A stretch of DNA of 64,000 nt. Source: Melampsora larici-populina 98AG31. Taxonomy: Eukaryota; Basidiomycota; Pucciniomycetes; Pucciniales; Melampsoraceae. The stretch covers positions 161,918 to 225,917 of the forward strand of contig NW_006768836.1 in NCBI RefSeq assembly GCF_000204055.1, in the 5' to 3' direction. The position numbers were made by a program, and so were the translations under genes. The notes beneath the pieces were generated by a model that was not told the DNA's origin, did not search any database, and saw only the letters and a list, made by a program, of their open reading frames with translations. Shown here in pieces: positions 9,719 to 20,717 of the stretch (positions within the stretch are counted from its first letter, which is position 1; each line of letters begins with the position of its first letter).

Positions 9719-12700
9719 CAACACGCAAACCCCGCCTCGGCGCACCGCAGTTTGAGCCAACAGGGAAAGCGCTGGGATCTACCCCAGTGGGAACACGCCC
9801 TCATCGCAGCGCTATCCCAGCGAGTCAAATCCAATGTGGGGTAGCGGAGCGATAAAACGGGGCTCAGCGCGCCGCTGTCCGCTTGACGGCGGCCATTTCG
9901 GTAGAAAACATATTTTTGAAAGGCACAAAGTAAAAAAATTCATTTATTTCATAGAGTAGAGTATTAGCATAGAAAGTATATGTAAATGATAACCATTTGA
10001 TTTTCAATCCACAATTTCAATCACCCGTTTTTTTTTGCTTTTAGCCTGCTCAGATGAGTATGTATTGACATACTTGATTGCATCACCGTAATCACCACCG
10101 GGGTCTATACCATCCTTGACCCACTCGTGTGAGCAGACGGACTGGGTGATGGTGGCAGGAACAAGGCCTGCACGATCCTGTGAGCACACATCTGCTGCAC
10201 CCGAGAAAACTCGTTCAGCAGCGCAAGTTGTACCAGAAACAGCGAGATAGTCCCTTGCCAACTCGGCAAGGACTGGGAATACAGCTTCGTTGGCCTGTTA
10301 TAATTCATAAGAAGGATGAGTTAGCGTTACTAGATTCGATCTTGCAAAAGATGAATGAAAGATAAAGAACAACTTACTGCCCACCAATCTAGCGCAGTCT
10401 TGGTCTTGTCATATTCACGCTGACCTGCTAAGTAAGAGTCGAGTTCTCCTTCTCGAGCCGTCTGTACAGGATTACTATTGGTAAATTCATCAAAGTCATC
10501 GTCGTCCTCAGCAGATACCTTCGGAGTTTCGGTTGGCAAAGCTAAATGTGGCGGTTGCTTGGCTTTTTCCAATGCAGAAGTGAACTTTTGGGTAAGTAAT
10601 GTCTTCGCCTTCTCATGTTGATCTGGATAAAACTTGAGGAAAAATGCAAGTCAGTAGCGAGGGTGCAAAGCGGTTGCAAGAATCAACGCGTGGCAATCAA
10701 GAGCCTCGTCCAAGTAAAGTTGTAACTGATCTAACATCACTCCAATCATGTCCTTGAGGGGTATCATCTTCGATTTGGCACGAGCTTCGGTAAGGGCTGT
10801 TCTGATTCGATTGTATTCGACCAGAACCATGGCACCAGATGGAAAATCCCCCTCCATACGTTTGGTGCCGATGGAGAATATCTATCATGACATGCAATTA
10901 GTTTTGAAGGCGAGGTGGATTCAAATAAAGCAGAGGACAAACCTCCAATATGTTGTTGAGGGCCTCGATCGCTTCCCATTCATCCGCATGAATAAGTTTC
11001 CCCTTGAAAAATTGAGTCTTCTTTCGATCTGATGATAGCATCTTGTTAACTACCTAAGGAATTGAAACAAAAGCGTGAGCCAATATCAATACAATGTAAA
11101 GATTAAACTTACATCTTGTGCAGCGCACATGCGAGTGCGCGAACCATATATGACGTTCCAGCGGATACCATAACCTGCAATTGGGGTCCGGTGGTCCAAA
11201 CCAGCTTGTTTACAAAGTCCTCTGAATTCCTGACGACGCGAGTGAGATCCCGCGATCTTCTTACTGACAAAGTCAACCTATTGCATTAAATTGGTCAATA
11301 TTTGAGAGTGCAATGTAAATGACTGAGAAAACTAAATAATTTACTTACCTTTTCAATGGCTGAGGCAAAGATATTGCCCAAATGCTTAGCAGCTACATCT
11401 GTTGCTGATGAGCAAAGGGTTTCTTCTGTTTCTTGAGGACCTTCGTCGCTCTCGCCCAAAGGTTCTTCATCCTCATCCTCATCGGATTCAATATCTACCT
11501 CTTCTTCTCCGTCGTTTAGCTGAAAGGTAGGAATGGGAATAGCAGCATTCGCATCGGTGGTTGGCTTCGAATGGCCAGATTGGATGGAAAGGGCCTTCAG
11601 GCCAGCTCGAACCACCAATGCCAGCTTATGGCAATAGCACCTGGCGTGCATATCGCCACTGCTCCAATTCACCGATTTTTCAGCTGCTGAAAACATCACC
11701 TCCATCTCGAGGGCCATAGTGAAGTTGTTTGACCCTGAGTCGGTGGTCTGACCTAAAACGTAGATATATAATGTGCGTCAGCTAGATTGTTACTTCATAA
11801 TAAGATTAAGAAATAAGATTAAGAAAACATCAAATACTTATCTTGGCGTGAAGATCGTGTCGAATGAGGTATCGGGCCACTGGTCGGGCCAAAAGGATAC
11901 CATAATGGTTCCAAGCTACCATCTTGAGGGTTAATAAGACTTTGCAATACTTGAAGTTTGAGTCGATGTAGCATGCGATTAATGCAATGAATGCATATCG
12001 GTTACCACGTGTAGTCCATACATCGTGGACCAGCCATATGCAACTGGTGTTCGCCTGGTAATAGTATTAAATAACTAGTAAGTGATCGATTGATTTGATT
12101 GAATACTATGATGGAATAAGGATGGAATGCAAATGAGTGAAAAACTTACCTTTACTTGACGTAAAACCTCAGAGCAAAGTGAACGGTAAAACTTCTTCGC
12201 AGTCTGCGCTGCCCAAGTTGGTGATCGCATATCGGCTGAAGGATTGGCCAGCTTGAAGGCGCTTTGAAGCATCACGTCGGAAAATCTTCGCCATGCAAGA
12301 GCATGGTGAATTACCCAAATCACCAAGATTATGTTGAGCATTTCGACGGTGAAGGAAGGTCGTTCGAGGAAATCTTGCATCACTTTCCCGCTGCCTGATT
12401 TCATTTTGATTGATTTTTGAAGTTGTTGATAAGTTGGAGGAAGTTTCAAGCCCGACTTGATGGCTTTCTTACGGCCCGGGCACGGTTGTCGAGCTTTATC
12501 CCCGTCGCGATGCCCGTATAGGTTATCATTTGATTTCACCCCGCGAGTAAACCATTCATCGCACCAGTTACACGGGTAGTAACGTTTGAACGGCCCCGTC
12601 TGGTATTATAATATTAAGAAAATGGATATAACCAAAAGAAGAAAACAAAAAGTTAAACAAAGAACAAAAAATTTGATAACAAAGGCATGAAAAACATTGG

Positions 12701-13765
12701 AACACCTACCTCGTTCCCTTTGTGCTTGGGAACTCCAAAGTATTTAAGAAGTTCGACAACATCTGCCTTCCTACATGGGCGAGACTCTTGTTCATCTTCT
12801 CCCGACGAGTCTTGGTCTACATCCACCACTGTAGGTACATCTTGACTTTGAGTCACCTGAAAGATGCCATTCAAAGAGCAATACGATAAATCGATGATGA
12901 GAAGCGATAAGTATCAAAGAAGAACAAGACATCTAAAAAGGTAAACTTACTTTTTTTGGATGTGTTTTCTTTTTCTTCCTGACTGTCGTACTAATACTAT
13001 TACTGTCGGCGTCACTAGTACCTTCTTCCCGAATTCGTTTCTTTGATAATGGTTGAACTTGACTGGAAGTCGAATTCGAAATGGGTGACTCATTTGTATT
13101 TGAAGTTCTACCAGTAGGACAAGTTGAAGGTGAGCCGTGCTCTCTGGTGATACGGCGTCGTGAATCTGAACCAGTTAGCACAAAACCGGGTGAAGGTTGT
13201 TGTGGAGTTCGTATTCGCAGTTCGCGACCTGGGGTAGATGGTGGAAGAAGACTTGAACTCATGATAACATTGGTAAGGAAGGCTGACAGACTATCAAGGT
13301 AAACGATAACTCGAATGAAATATATGAGTCAAAGAGCGTAATAAAAGGTAGTAATCTGAGTGGAGTCACGCTGAGTTAGGAAATCGAAGGAAATCGAAGT
13401 GTCAGGTGAACCATTTCAGTGAATAAAAAGTGAGATAAGCATGTACTTACGTTGACATCCATCCTGCGTTGCCCCATTTGCCCAATCGAGATGGATTGGG
13501 GTTGAAATGGGTGATGGAGGCTGAGAATCGAGGGATATTGGCGTGAAACGGATGAGGTGATGACCTATAGGCTACTGTACAGTAGCTGCGACCCTGCGTT
13601 CCCGCTGGGGTTACCTCTTTTGGGTGGCGGCGGGGTCGGACCGCAGTGAAGACCGCGCGGCGCAGCGGGTCCACCCCAGTGATGTTACATGGGACTGAGT
13701 CTGCGGTGCGACCGCAGCGCTACCGCCGCGCCGCCCCAGTTTACAGCGGGGGGGTTTGCGTGTTG
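9719..13765 (-). mobile_element. Autonomous hAT DNA transposon
   Basis: 4,047 bp. The termini are inverted: CAACACGCAAACCCC at the left and its complement, ending GTTTGCGTGTTG, at the right. Both ends have GC-rich subterminal regions unlike the AT-rich middle. The flanks carry a perfect 7-bp direct repeat, ctttggg (9712-9718 and 13766-13772). It encodes one multi-exon hAT transposase on the minus strand. The perfect flanking repeat and an uninterrupted spliced reading frame suggest a fairly recent insertion. Confidence 0.85.
10004..13262 (-). CDS. hAT-family transposase (BED finger plus C-terminal dimerisation domain), multi-exon
   Basis: About nine exons joined by short GT-AG introns, starting at ATG 13262 and ending at TAA 10004. 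Exon 1 is a disordered basic segment. A BED-like zinc finger follows at about 12600-12490 (RYYPCNWCDEWF, then GHRDGD). The helical region is at 12450-12170. The RNase H fold begins with VHDVWTTRGNRYAF near 12030, then TTDSGSN near 11740. An acidic insert lies at 11560-11420. The C-terminal hAT dimerisation domain is at 10260-10100 (DYLAVSGTTCAAERVFSGA). All pieces stay open across plausible splice sites, so the gene may be functional. Exact exon borders in the middle (about 11100-10640) are not certain. Confidence 0.8.
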
Positions 13766-13785
13766 CTTTGGGTACCGTCAATCAT

Positions 13786-14357
13786 TAAGTGATGATAAGA
13801 TCACCTTCCTACAGGCTGAGAATTTAGGCATCTTTGAGGGGGATGGGACAATTTCAGATGGAACCCGGGGCTCTCAAACCTCAAGGGCTACCCACGTGGA
13901 AAAAACCCGCATGAAGAAACCAAAAATTTCATGTGGTTTCATACAGGTTTTTTCATACGGGTCTTCATATTTGTGTACCGCTATTGTATCAAGACCATCA
14001 ATTTGATATTATAAAGGAAATGAAATAGACAAAGACAAACTTAACACTTCACTAAGAAAAGGAATCAAAAACGGACAAAATACTTGAACCAAAACAGAAG
14101 CATAGCCTTACGACAATCAGTTTGAGGCATCTACAAGCTGTACTTGGTGAAGATCATGTTGGATCGAAAGGATAACATTCATAAACGTGTATTTTTTCAA
14201 ACTGAAGATTACAATCATTTTTTTGAGTCGCACACAAATCTCAGAGCTATTCAAAGAACCTTGATAGATAGACAGGTTTTGATGAGCTAAAGAATGTGTT
14301 TGCACTAGTTTTCATTTTCAAGTAACATTAAGAGTATCGCAAGTTATCTTGTAGCAA
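13786..14357. other. Intergenic, no gene seen
   Basis: Right flank of the Ngaro element and the region downstream of NAP1. Short ttcat-type direct repeats occur around 13905-13970. No supported coding sequence. Confidence 0.5.
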
Positions 14358-14625
14358 TCATTGCTGCTTGCATTCCTAATCAAAATCAAGCTATCAGTCC
14401 TCGATCGTTTCACGCTGTGAGACTCAAATGTTCACCAACCTGAGGATCCTGGTTACTAGCAGGCGTGACGCCACTTGGGGGGACTGGGGCTTTTCGGGAT
14501 TTTCTAGCTCCGGGGACAACCAAGCGGCCAGGAGCATCTGCGTCCTCGTCATCGTCCTGTATGAAACCAAGTCATGTACTTAGCTTATTATAGATTGATA
14601 CATCGAGTAATTAGATGGACACATA

Positions 14626-14656
<31 letters not shown>

Positions 14657-16864
14657 AAATTCATCCGATAGTTCATCGTCAACAGCATCCTCGAAGCGTA
14701 ATGCCTTGCCAGTGAAGAAATCGATAGCCCGTGGGATGATCTACAAAAAAAAGAAGTAAACAAAAACCGATCAGCAAAAGTGCGTAGAGGAAGACAGGTG
14801 AGGTGATTACATACCCTTTCCTTCAGATCTTCACCAATTTGATAGTCAAGTTCGAGACGTTGTTCGATATCGTCTTGCTCCCCTTCGGATAAGTTGTCTT
14901 CTTCAGCAGGTGGAGTGGGTGGACTAAAGAAGGTAAAGAAAGAGTCGGTTGGGACCACTTTCTTGACTACTCGGGTTTGATTTGTGTCTGTAAGATAAAA
15001 ATATGAGATGAGTTTCAAGGTGCTTGAAAGAAAAGAAAAACCAAAGACACCTACTTTTGTTTCGTTGTTTCTTGGTTTCGACCTTGACGGTTAAATCCTT
15101 ACCAGTCTTCCAAAGGATCTTTGTCCCTTCAGCTTTTTCATAAACAAAATCACCAGCGTAACCCACAGTATCCTGATAATAGTAAGTCTTCTCTAACTTT
15201 TCGTTTTCAAAGAACTCCTTAGCACCAGGACCGAAGGAAAAGGTGAGTTTAAAGCCAGGCTTGCCATCGAGATAGGTAACACGAATATCTTCAAGATGCT
15301 TAAGCGCAGCTTGATCACGTTCGGTGATCAAATCAGAGATACCAAGATGGTTACTCAAAGCAGTCACCCAGAATTCAGGAATACCCTTTGGAAATTCAGC
15401 CAGTTCCTCAGCAGTAGGAGGTACACGAGCCGATCGTTTTGGACTTTCAGCATCATCTCCAGACTCTTCATCATCCGACTCTTCATCTTCTTCCATCTTG
15501 ATTCCAGCTGCGATTTCCTCTGCTGAAGGTTCGATTTTACCCGCAATGATCTCGGCTCTTCGTTCGTAAAGAGGTCCATATCGATGTGCGTACTTCTTTT
15601 CTAGTTCGAGGACATCTTTTTGAAAGTCGGCTTCGATCTTGGCATGTTCGGCTTGAATACCATTCAAACCATCCACACGTTGTCGGATGGGTGCAGGAAG
15701 GGATTCGATATAACCAGAAGAACGACCAACAAGGCCATTCAAACGAGACTGGACTAAAGAAGCTAAAAGCTGTATCCGATCACAAGACTAGTTAATTCTT
15801 TTCCGATTCACAATTAGGTCAATTTGAAATTTAGAATACTAACTGGATGACCTGCGATCTGGGCAGCTGCACTACCTGCAGCGGCACCCGATGAGATCGT
15901 AGGAATGTCTTCTTCAGCCTCGTCTTCTCCGATAGTATCAGGAACTTGTGNNNNNNNNNNNNNNNNNNNNNNNNNNNNNNNNNNNNNNNNNNNNNNNNNN
16001 NNNNNNNNNNNNNNNNNNNNNNNNNNNNNNNNNNNNNNNNNNNNNNNNNNNNNNNNNNNNNNNNNNNNNNNNNNNNNNNNNNNNNNNNNNNNNNNNNNNN
16101 NNNNNNNNNNNNNNNNNNNNNNNNNNNNNNNNNNNNNNNNNNNNNNNNNNNNNNNNNNNNNNNNNNNNNNNNNNNNNNNNNNNNNNNNNNNNNNNNNNNN
16201 NNNNNNNNNNNNNNNNNNNNNNNNNNNNNNNNNNNNNNNNNNNNNNNNNNNNNNNNNNNNNNNNNNNNNNNNNNNNNNNNNNNNNNNNNNNNNNNNNNNN
16301 NNNNNNNNNNNNNNNNNNNNNNNNNNNNNNNNNNNNNNNNNNNNNNNNNNNNNNNNNNNNNNNNNNNNNNNNNNNNNNNNNNNNNNNNNNNNNNNNNNNN
16401 NNNNNNNNNNNNNNNNNNNNNNNNNNNNNNNNNNNNNNNNNNNNNNNNNNNNNNNNNNNNNNNNNNNNNNNNNNNNNNNNNNNNNNNNNNNNNNNNNNNN
16501 NNNNNNNNNNNNNNNNNNNNNNNNNNNNNNNNNNNNNNNNNNNNNNNNNNNNNNNNNNNNNNNNNNNNNNNNNNNNNNNNNNNNNNNNNNNNNNNNNNNN
16601 NNNNNNNNNNNNNNNNNNNNNNNNNNNNNNNNNNNNNNNNNNNNNNNNNNNNNNNNNNNNNNNNNNNNNNNNNNNNNNNNNNNNNNNNNNNNNNNNNNNN
16701 NNNNNNNNNNNNNNNNNNNNNNNNNNNNNNNATTCAAGACGAAAAGCATCGATAAGATTAGGATAAGAAACCCAATGAAACAGCTGTCTTGATAGGAGAT
16801 GACGAACCTGTGGGGTAGGAGCAGTGAGGTCCACCTCATTTTCATGGATTCGACGAGGCTCCAT
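14358..16864 (-). CDS. NAP1: Nucleosome assembly protein NAP1 (interrupted by an assembly gap)
   Basis: Histone H2A-H2B chaperone acting in chromatin assembly. The start is ATG 16864 ([16 protein letters not shown]); an intron then enters the N gap. After the gap come [18 protein letters not shown], then the NAP core at 15785-15060: [48 protein letters not shown] and [11 protein letters not shown]. The nuclear-export/accessory region follows ([15 protein letters not shown] at about 14950), then [15 protein letters not shown] and the typical acidic tail with a run of Asp at about 14640. A 64-bp intron (14376-14439) leads to a final exon of only 18 nt (14375-14358) encoding ECKQQ and the stop, which reproduces the conserved NAP1 C-terminal CAAX-like end. 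It is divergent with COG8. Identity is firm; the part inside the gap is unknown. Confidence 0.93.
15951..16731. other. Assembly gap (781 N) inside NAP1
   Basis: All bases are N. The gap hides the junction between the first coding exon of NAP1 and the exon beginning just before [13 protein letters not shown]. The gap size may be an estimate rather than a measured length. Confidence 0.99.
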
Positions 16865-18112
16865 TGGGGTTGATATTAATGAGTTAAAGTGATAGGATAC
16901 TAGAATTCAGGAGAGACTAGATTTGATAGAGAGAGAAAGTATTGAAGGAGAATGATATGGTTGGTACTGTTGACTATGAAAGACTTCGAAATGAAAATTT
17001 TCAAATCATCAGTTGAGAATGGGGGTGGGATTTAAGGAGATAGCTTTACATAGCTTACATTAAGATCCATAACAAACAATTGGTCAAAAGATCATTAATA
17101 ATATCTATGTATGTAAACAGGTCCAATCTCAGACTAGGTTTAATTCTATAATCCCATAGGTTTCCACAGCCTCATCATGTATGTCACAAGATTACAGTAT
17201 GAGTACCAGCGATAATGCCAATCAACTCATAGGATTCTCATCATCATCTTCAGATCTCATTTGTAAAATTCTGCATGGAATCGATGATCCAAGATTGGAG
17301 TATCACATAGTAGATATATAGTGTAGCTGCGGATCAAGAGTTTAAACTTCAGAATCAAAAAGAATCATACTTTACTCAGCATCAAGATCTTAGCCCGAGT
17401 AATGATGGAATTGATGAAAATGTTGACCTCTGAGATATATTTCTAGGAGATATATATGAGGTATAACTTCATAGAAGCTGCACATAAGTGATCCCATCAC
17501 TCAACTTGCAAGGAGAACATTCTGGTTGAGATTGTTGAGATATCAAGTTTTATGATTGAGGAATTTTGAAAGGAAATAGTATCTCAAGTGAAGTCAGAAA
17601 ACTTTCAACATTGAAGTAATGGTATAAAAAGGGTACCCTATAAAAAGTCACAGTTGACATTAAGAATAAGATCCAACGTAATGAAGTGTGACCTTCATGA
17701 AAAGGACTCGAAGCCTAGTTCATCGATATTGCCAATATTGCTCAAATTGTGAGAAAAAATGGTCACTTTATAGAGCTTCACCTCTGAAAGAGCGATCTCA
17801 AGTTGAACATATAAAATATCTTTAATTTTCCAGCAGAGGAATTATTTTGTATCATAAGGCCTTGAATAGGGAAGAAATACTGATCAAGACAATCATAGAA
17901 TAGGCTATGTATGTGTTCCAGTACATACATACATCGTACACGTGACCTGGTCAGCTGATCATGTTGCGCGTTTGTTGTAATTTGTTCACTCGATGATATC
18001 GATCGTGGAATCTGGATTCGTGGCAGTGGCACCACCAAGTTTCAACTTTCAACTTTCAACCAGTCAGTCAATCAACCTCAACCTCAACTTCAACTTCAAC
18101 TTCAACAACACG
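16865..18112. other. Divergent intergenic region between NAP1 and COG8
   Basis: About 1.2 kb, AT-rich, no gene. It must hold the promoters of both neighbours. Just before the COG8 start there is a CT- and CAA-rich tract (18035-18110), typical of fungal transcript leaders. An ATG at 17993 is in frame with COG8 and would add 40 low-complexity residues; I treat it as leader. Confidence 0.5.
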
Positions 18113-20362
18113 ATGAACGAAACCATTATCAACGATCAAGACCATCATCAACTATCTACTTTAGATCAATTACTCATTCAATCTGCAAAAGAACTTAAAC
18201 TCAACTTAAACCATCAAATCTTATCATCTTCTGAATCCACTTCTTATCTTTCAAAATTAGCTTCATTACCTTTATCAAAACTAAACTCAGAACCAACTGA
18301 ACTTCAACTCACTGCCAACACTTTAGATTCAGATTTATCTTTACTTTGTTTTAGAGAGTTTCGTACATTCTTATTGGCTCATGATGCTTCGACTGCAATC
18401 AAACGTACTTTTAATAAACTTCATCATTCGCTTGATGAATTACTTCAAGATACTTCTCAACTTAATTCACTCATTCAAGAATTTCCCAATTCAGTTCAGC
18501 ATATCTTACATGATCGAAAACAAATGAGTCTTTTACTCAATCATTTAAGTCCAATTGAAGATTTACTTGATTTACCTCAACTTGTCTCAACTTGTGTTAA
18601 TGCTCGTTTATGGAATGAAGCAATTGAACTGGCTCTCAGAGTTCGTCAATTAGACATCAACATCTCACTTCAAGATTCTCATCTATCAGGTGGTGTTTTA
18701 CATCAATTCAGATTAGAAGTCGATCGAGCCTTACAAGCTCTACGAGATAATCTGATCAATAGTCTCAAAGATCGAGGCTTGAAATTTCCTTCAGCAGTTC
18801 GAACCATTGGCGTTCTTCGTAGGATGTCAAATCTATTCTCACAATCCATTGATTCAACTTCCATCGAATCACTGACCGAACCTGAACTGAGGATCACTTT
18901 CTTAGCATCTCGATGGTCTTGTTTATCCAATGCACTTCAACAAGTTCAACTCTCAACTGGTTTCTCGCCCTCTTCAGCATTATCTTCAACTTCCAATCCA
19001 CTTCATCTCGATCAATTCTCAGATCCTTCACTTCAATATAACGAAGATCGTTTAAAGTTTTTGCGTAAATGGCTTGAGATTTGGCGTGAGTTGGTTGGTG
19101 ATACGATTTCGATTTATTATGAAATCTTTTTAAAATCAACGAACCAGAACACCTCAACTCTCAACATCAATCTTGATCATCATCCCTCGAATTCCACTTT
19201 TGGATCTTTGCCTGCTTTCTTCAATGATGTAGTTTCACCATTAAACTTTTTTGCTACTCAAGCCACTCATCTCTTGATTTCTACTCTGACTCATCACGTT
19301 AAACTACTCGTGACGATCTCGACACTATCTTCTTTGTTAACTCAACTTTCATACTGTGCAGCTGCATTTGCAAAATGGGGTATGGACTTCACTAGTGCGA
19401 TGAGACCTACTTTTATTAACACATCCGAAGAAATCATTAAATTAAGAATGGAATCAGGTCTTAAACAATTCCAATCAGATTTAAAACCAATCTTAATTCA
19501 AACTCCCACTTCATCTTCTTTCAAGCAAGCCGCATTTCAATCTCGTCGAAAATCTCTACATCCACCCTCTACACAACCTCTTGAACATCGTTTGATTGCT
19601 CCAGATAGCCTACGACAAGTATTGACAATAGATCTGACTACGAACCCACCATCAACTTCACCAAGCCGACTACCATCACATCTTCTCACACTCTTTCCAC
19701 CCTTGGCAAGATTTCTTAATAGTCAATTCACTGCGCTTAACGAACTAAGACTCTTACCAATCATAGAATCGTATTCCAAAATCTCATCTTATCAACTTCA
19801 AATCCTTAGATCCGTAAATGAAGAATTAAGAAAGCTCACTTTAAGTCTTCCACCACCTAGTCCACTTCAGTCAACATTTACAAGTAACTCTGAACACATT
19901 AAAAGTATAATGAAAGAAGATCATGGAGGATCAGCTTCATCAGATCAACTTCGAGAAATCGTACTTCGATTGATTTGGTTATGGACCAAACATGTTTTAC
20001 CAACCTTAGAACATTCGCTAAGAGTAGAAATATATGGTGATTTGAAAATCGAAAACCCTTCTGATGAGTTTACATCTTTACTCGAACTCTCAGAATCTAT
20101 TCTTTCAAGCTTAAGTCATCGTCCGAAACCCGAGGTCATTCTTTTAGACACGCCGCGACGCATTTCACCAAATGCTAACAATCAAGCGGCCAGCGCATCA
20201 GATTCCTTGAAGTCACCTCCTACATCAACAAGCGAGATTCCAGAGATCATCACTGAAGATCAACCCACAACACTTTCAACACAACCGGACACTCTTCCTG
20301 GACTCACACCTGAAGCAGAGCCTCAAATACGCGTGGATCATGAACCGCACACGAATACTTGA
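18113..20362 (+). CDS. COG8: Conserved oligomeric Golgi complex subunit 8
   Basis: Single-exon gene of 749 aa for the Dor1-family subunit of the COG tethering complex, which captures retrograde vesicles at the Golgi. The family signature lies at about residues 60-190: LCFREFRTFLLAHDA, ILHDRKQMSLLLNHL, PIEDLLDLPQLVSTC and LWNEAIELALRVRQL. These are helical-rod features of Dor1/COG8. RFLKKWLEIWRELV-like and SPLNFFATQATHLL segments follow. The last about 90 residues are Ser/Thr/Pro-rich and probably disordered. I chose ATG 18113 (MNETIINDQD) because the upstream in-frame extension from 17993 (789 aa) is low-complexity. It is tail-to-tail with the cyclophilin gene. Confidence 0.9.
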   Translation: MNETIINDQDHHQLSTLDQLLIQSAKELKLNLNHQILSSSESTSYLSKLASLPLSKLNSEPTELQLTANTLDSDLSLLCFREFRTFLLAHDASTAIKRTFNKLHHSLDELLQDTSQLNSLIQEFPNSVQHILHDRKQMSLLLNHLSPIEDLLDLPQLVSTCVNARLWNEAIELALRVRQLDINISLQDSHLSGGVLHQFRLEVDRALQALRDNLINSLKDRGLKFPSAVRTIGVLRRMSNLFSQSIDSTSIESLTEPELRITFLASRWSCLSNALQQVQLSTGFSPSSALSSTSNPLHLDQFSDPSLQYNEDRLKFLRKWLEIWRELVGDTISIYYEIFLKSTNQNTSTLNINLDHHPSNSTFGSLPAFFNDVVSPLNFFATQATHLLISTLTHHVKLLVTISTLSSLLTQLSYCAAAFAKWGMDFTSAMRPTFINTSEEIIKLRMESGLKQFQSDLKPILIQTPTSSSFKQAAFQSRRKSLHPPSTQPLEHRLIAPDSLRQVLTIDLTTNPPSTSPSRLPSHLLTLFPPLARFLNSQFTALNELRLLPIIESYSKISSYQLQILRSVNEELRKLTLSLPPPSPLQSTFTSNSEHIKSIMKEDHGGSASSDQLREIVLRLIWLWTKHVLPTLEHSLRVEIYGDLKIENPSDEFTSLLELSESILSSLSHRPKPEVILLDTPRRISPNANNQAASASDSLKSPPTSTSEIPEIITEDQPTTLSTQPDTLPGLTPEAEPQIRVDHEPHTNT

Positions 20363-20717
20363 TTTAATTTCAAAACTTCATGGTAAGCTTACCGTCTCTA
20401 TTTCTTGTCGAGTGCTGAAATGACAGCTTACAATTGGTTGTATGTACTGTGGTATAGTGTTCCAGGAAGGAAGGTAGTAAGGGTATCCTAGCTAGCTATG
20501 ATATGGTGTGCAAAGAGGAGCTTGCAACAATTTGATAATGCTAAATAATACAAATTTGGACTCTATTTTAATCCGTCGCTGTTTGCTGTAATAGAATATT
20601 ATATTTGAGTGAAATAATCTATGACCCAGCTGGCAAATTGAGGCAATTCTTGTTGATTCCTCGAAGTGTGTCGTATCACACCAGTAACTTGTTTGTTAAT
20701 TGGTAGTCCCCCTGATT
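20363..20717. other. Convergent 3' spacer between COG8 and the cyclophilin gene
   Basis: 355 bp of AT-rich sequence holding the shared 3' ends of two convergent genes. No coding sequence or clear structured terminator is seen. Confidence 0.5.

Larger units (their letters stand above)
3081..13785 (-). mobile_element. Complete Ngaro/PAT-type tyrosine-recombinase retrotransposon (interrupted by a hAT element)
   Basis: Read on the minus strand the order is A1 (9718-9456, plus its last 13 bp at 13785-13773), four ORFs (9425-4230), B1 (4038-3789), A2 (3788-3513), a 182-bp spacer, B2 (3330-3081). This is the split-direct-repeat layout known for Ngaro and PAT elements, which integrate with a tyrosine recombinase instead of a DDE integrase. 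B1 abuts A2 with the sequence tcaatcat/ccactc. That is exactly what results from joining the element's two outer ends, tcaatcat and ccactc, as expected of a circular intermediate. The two A copies differ at about 4 of 263 positions and the B copies at about 6 of 250. Without the nested hAT the element is about 6.65 kb. No target-site duplication is seen, as expected for tyrosine-recombinase integration. Confidence 0.88.

Noticed and set aside
9371..9760. 129-codon ORF across the A1 repeat and the hAT left end
   Set aside because: It crosses the junction of two transposons and repeats the frame found in A2, so it is fortuitous.
15814..16864. Several long ORFs on both strands spanning 15900-16800
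   Set aside because: They consist almost entirely of N translated as X; they are artefacts of the assembly gap.
17993..18112. Upstream in-frame ATG as the COG8 start
   Set aside because: It would add 40 residues of FNFNFN-like low complexity not expected in COG8; the 18113 ATG gives a more typical N-terminus. Not excluded.
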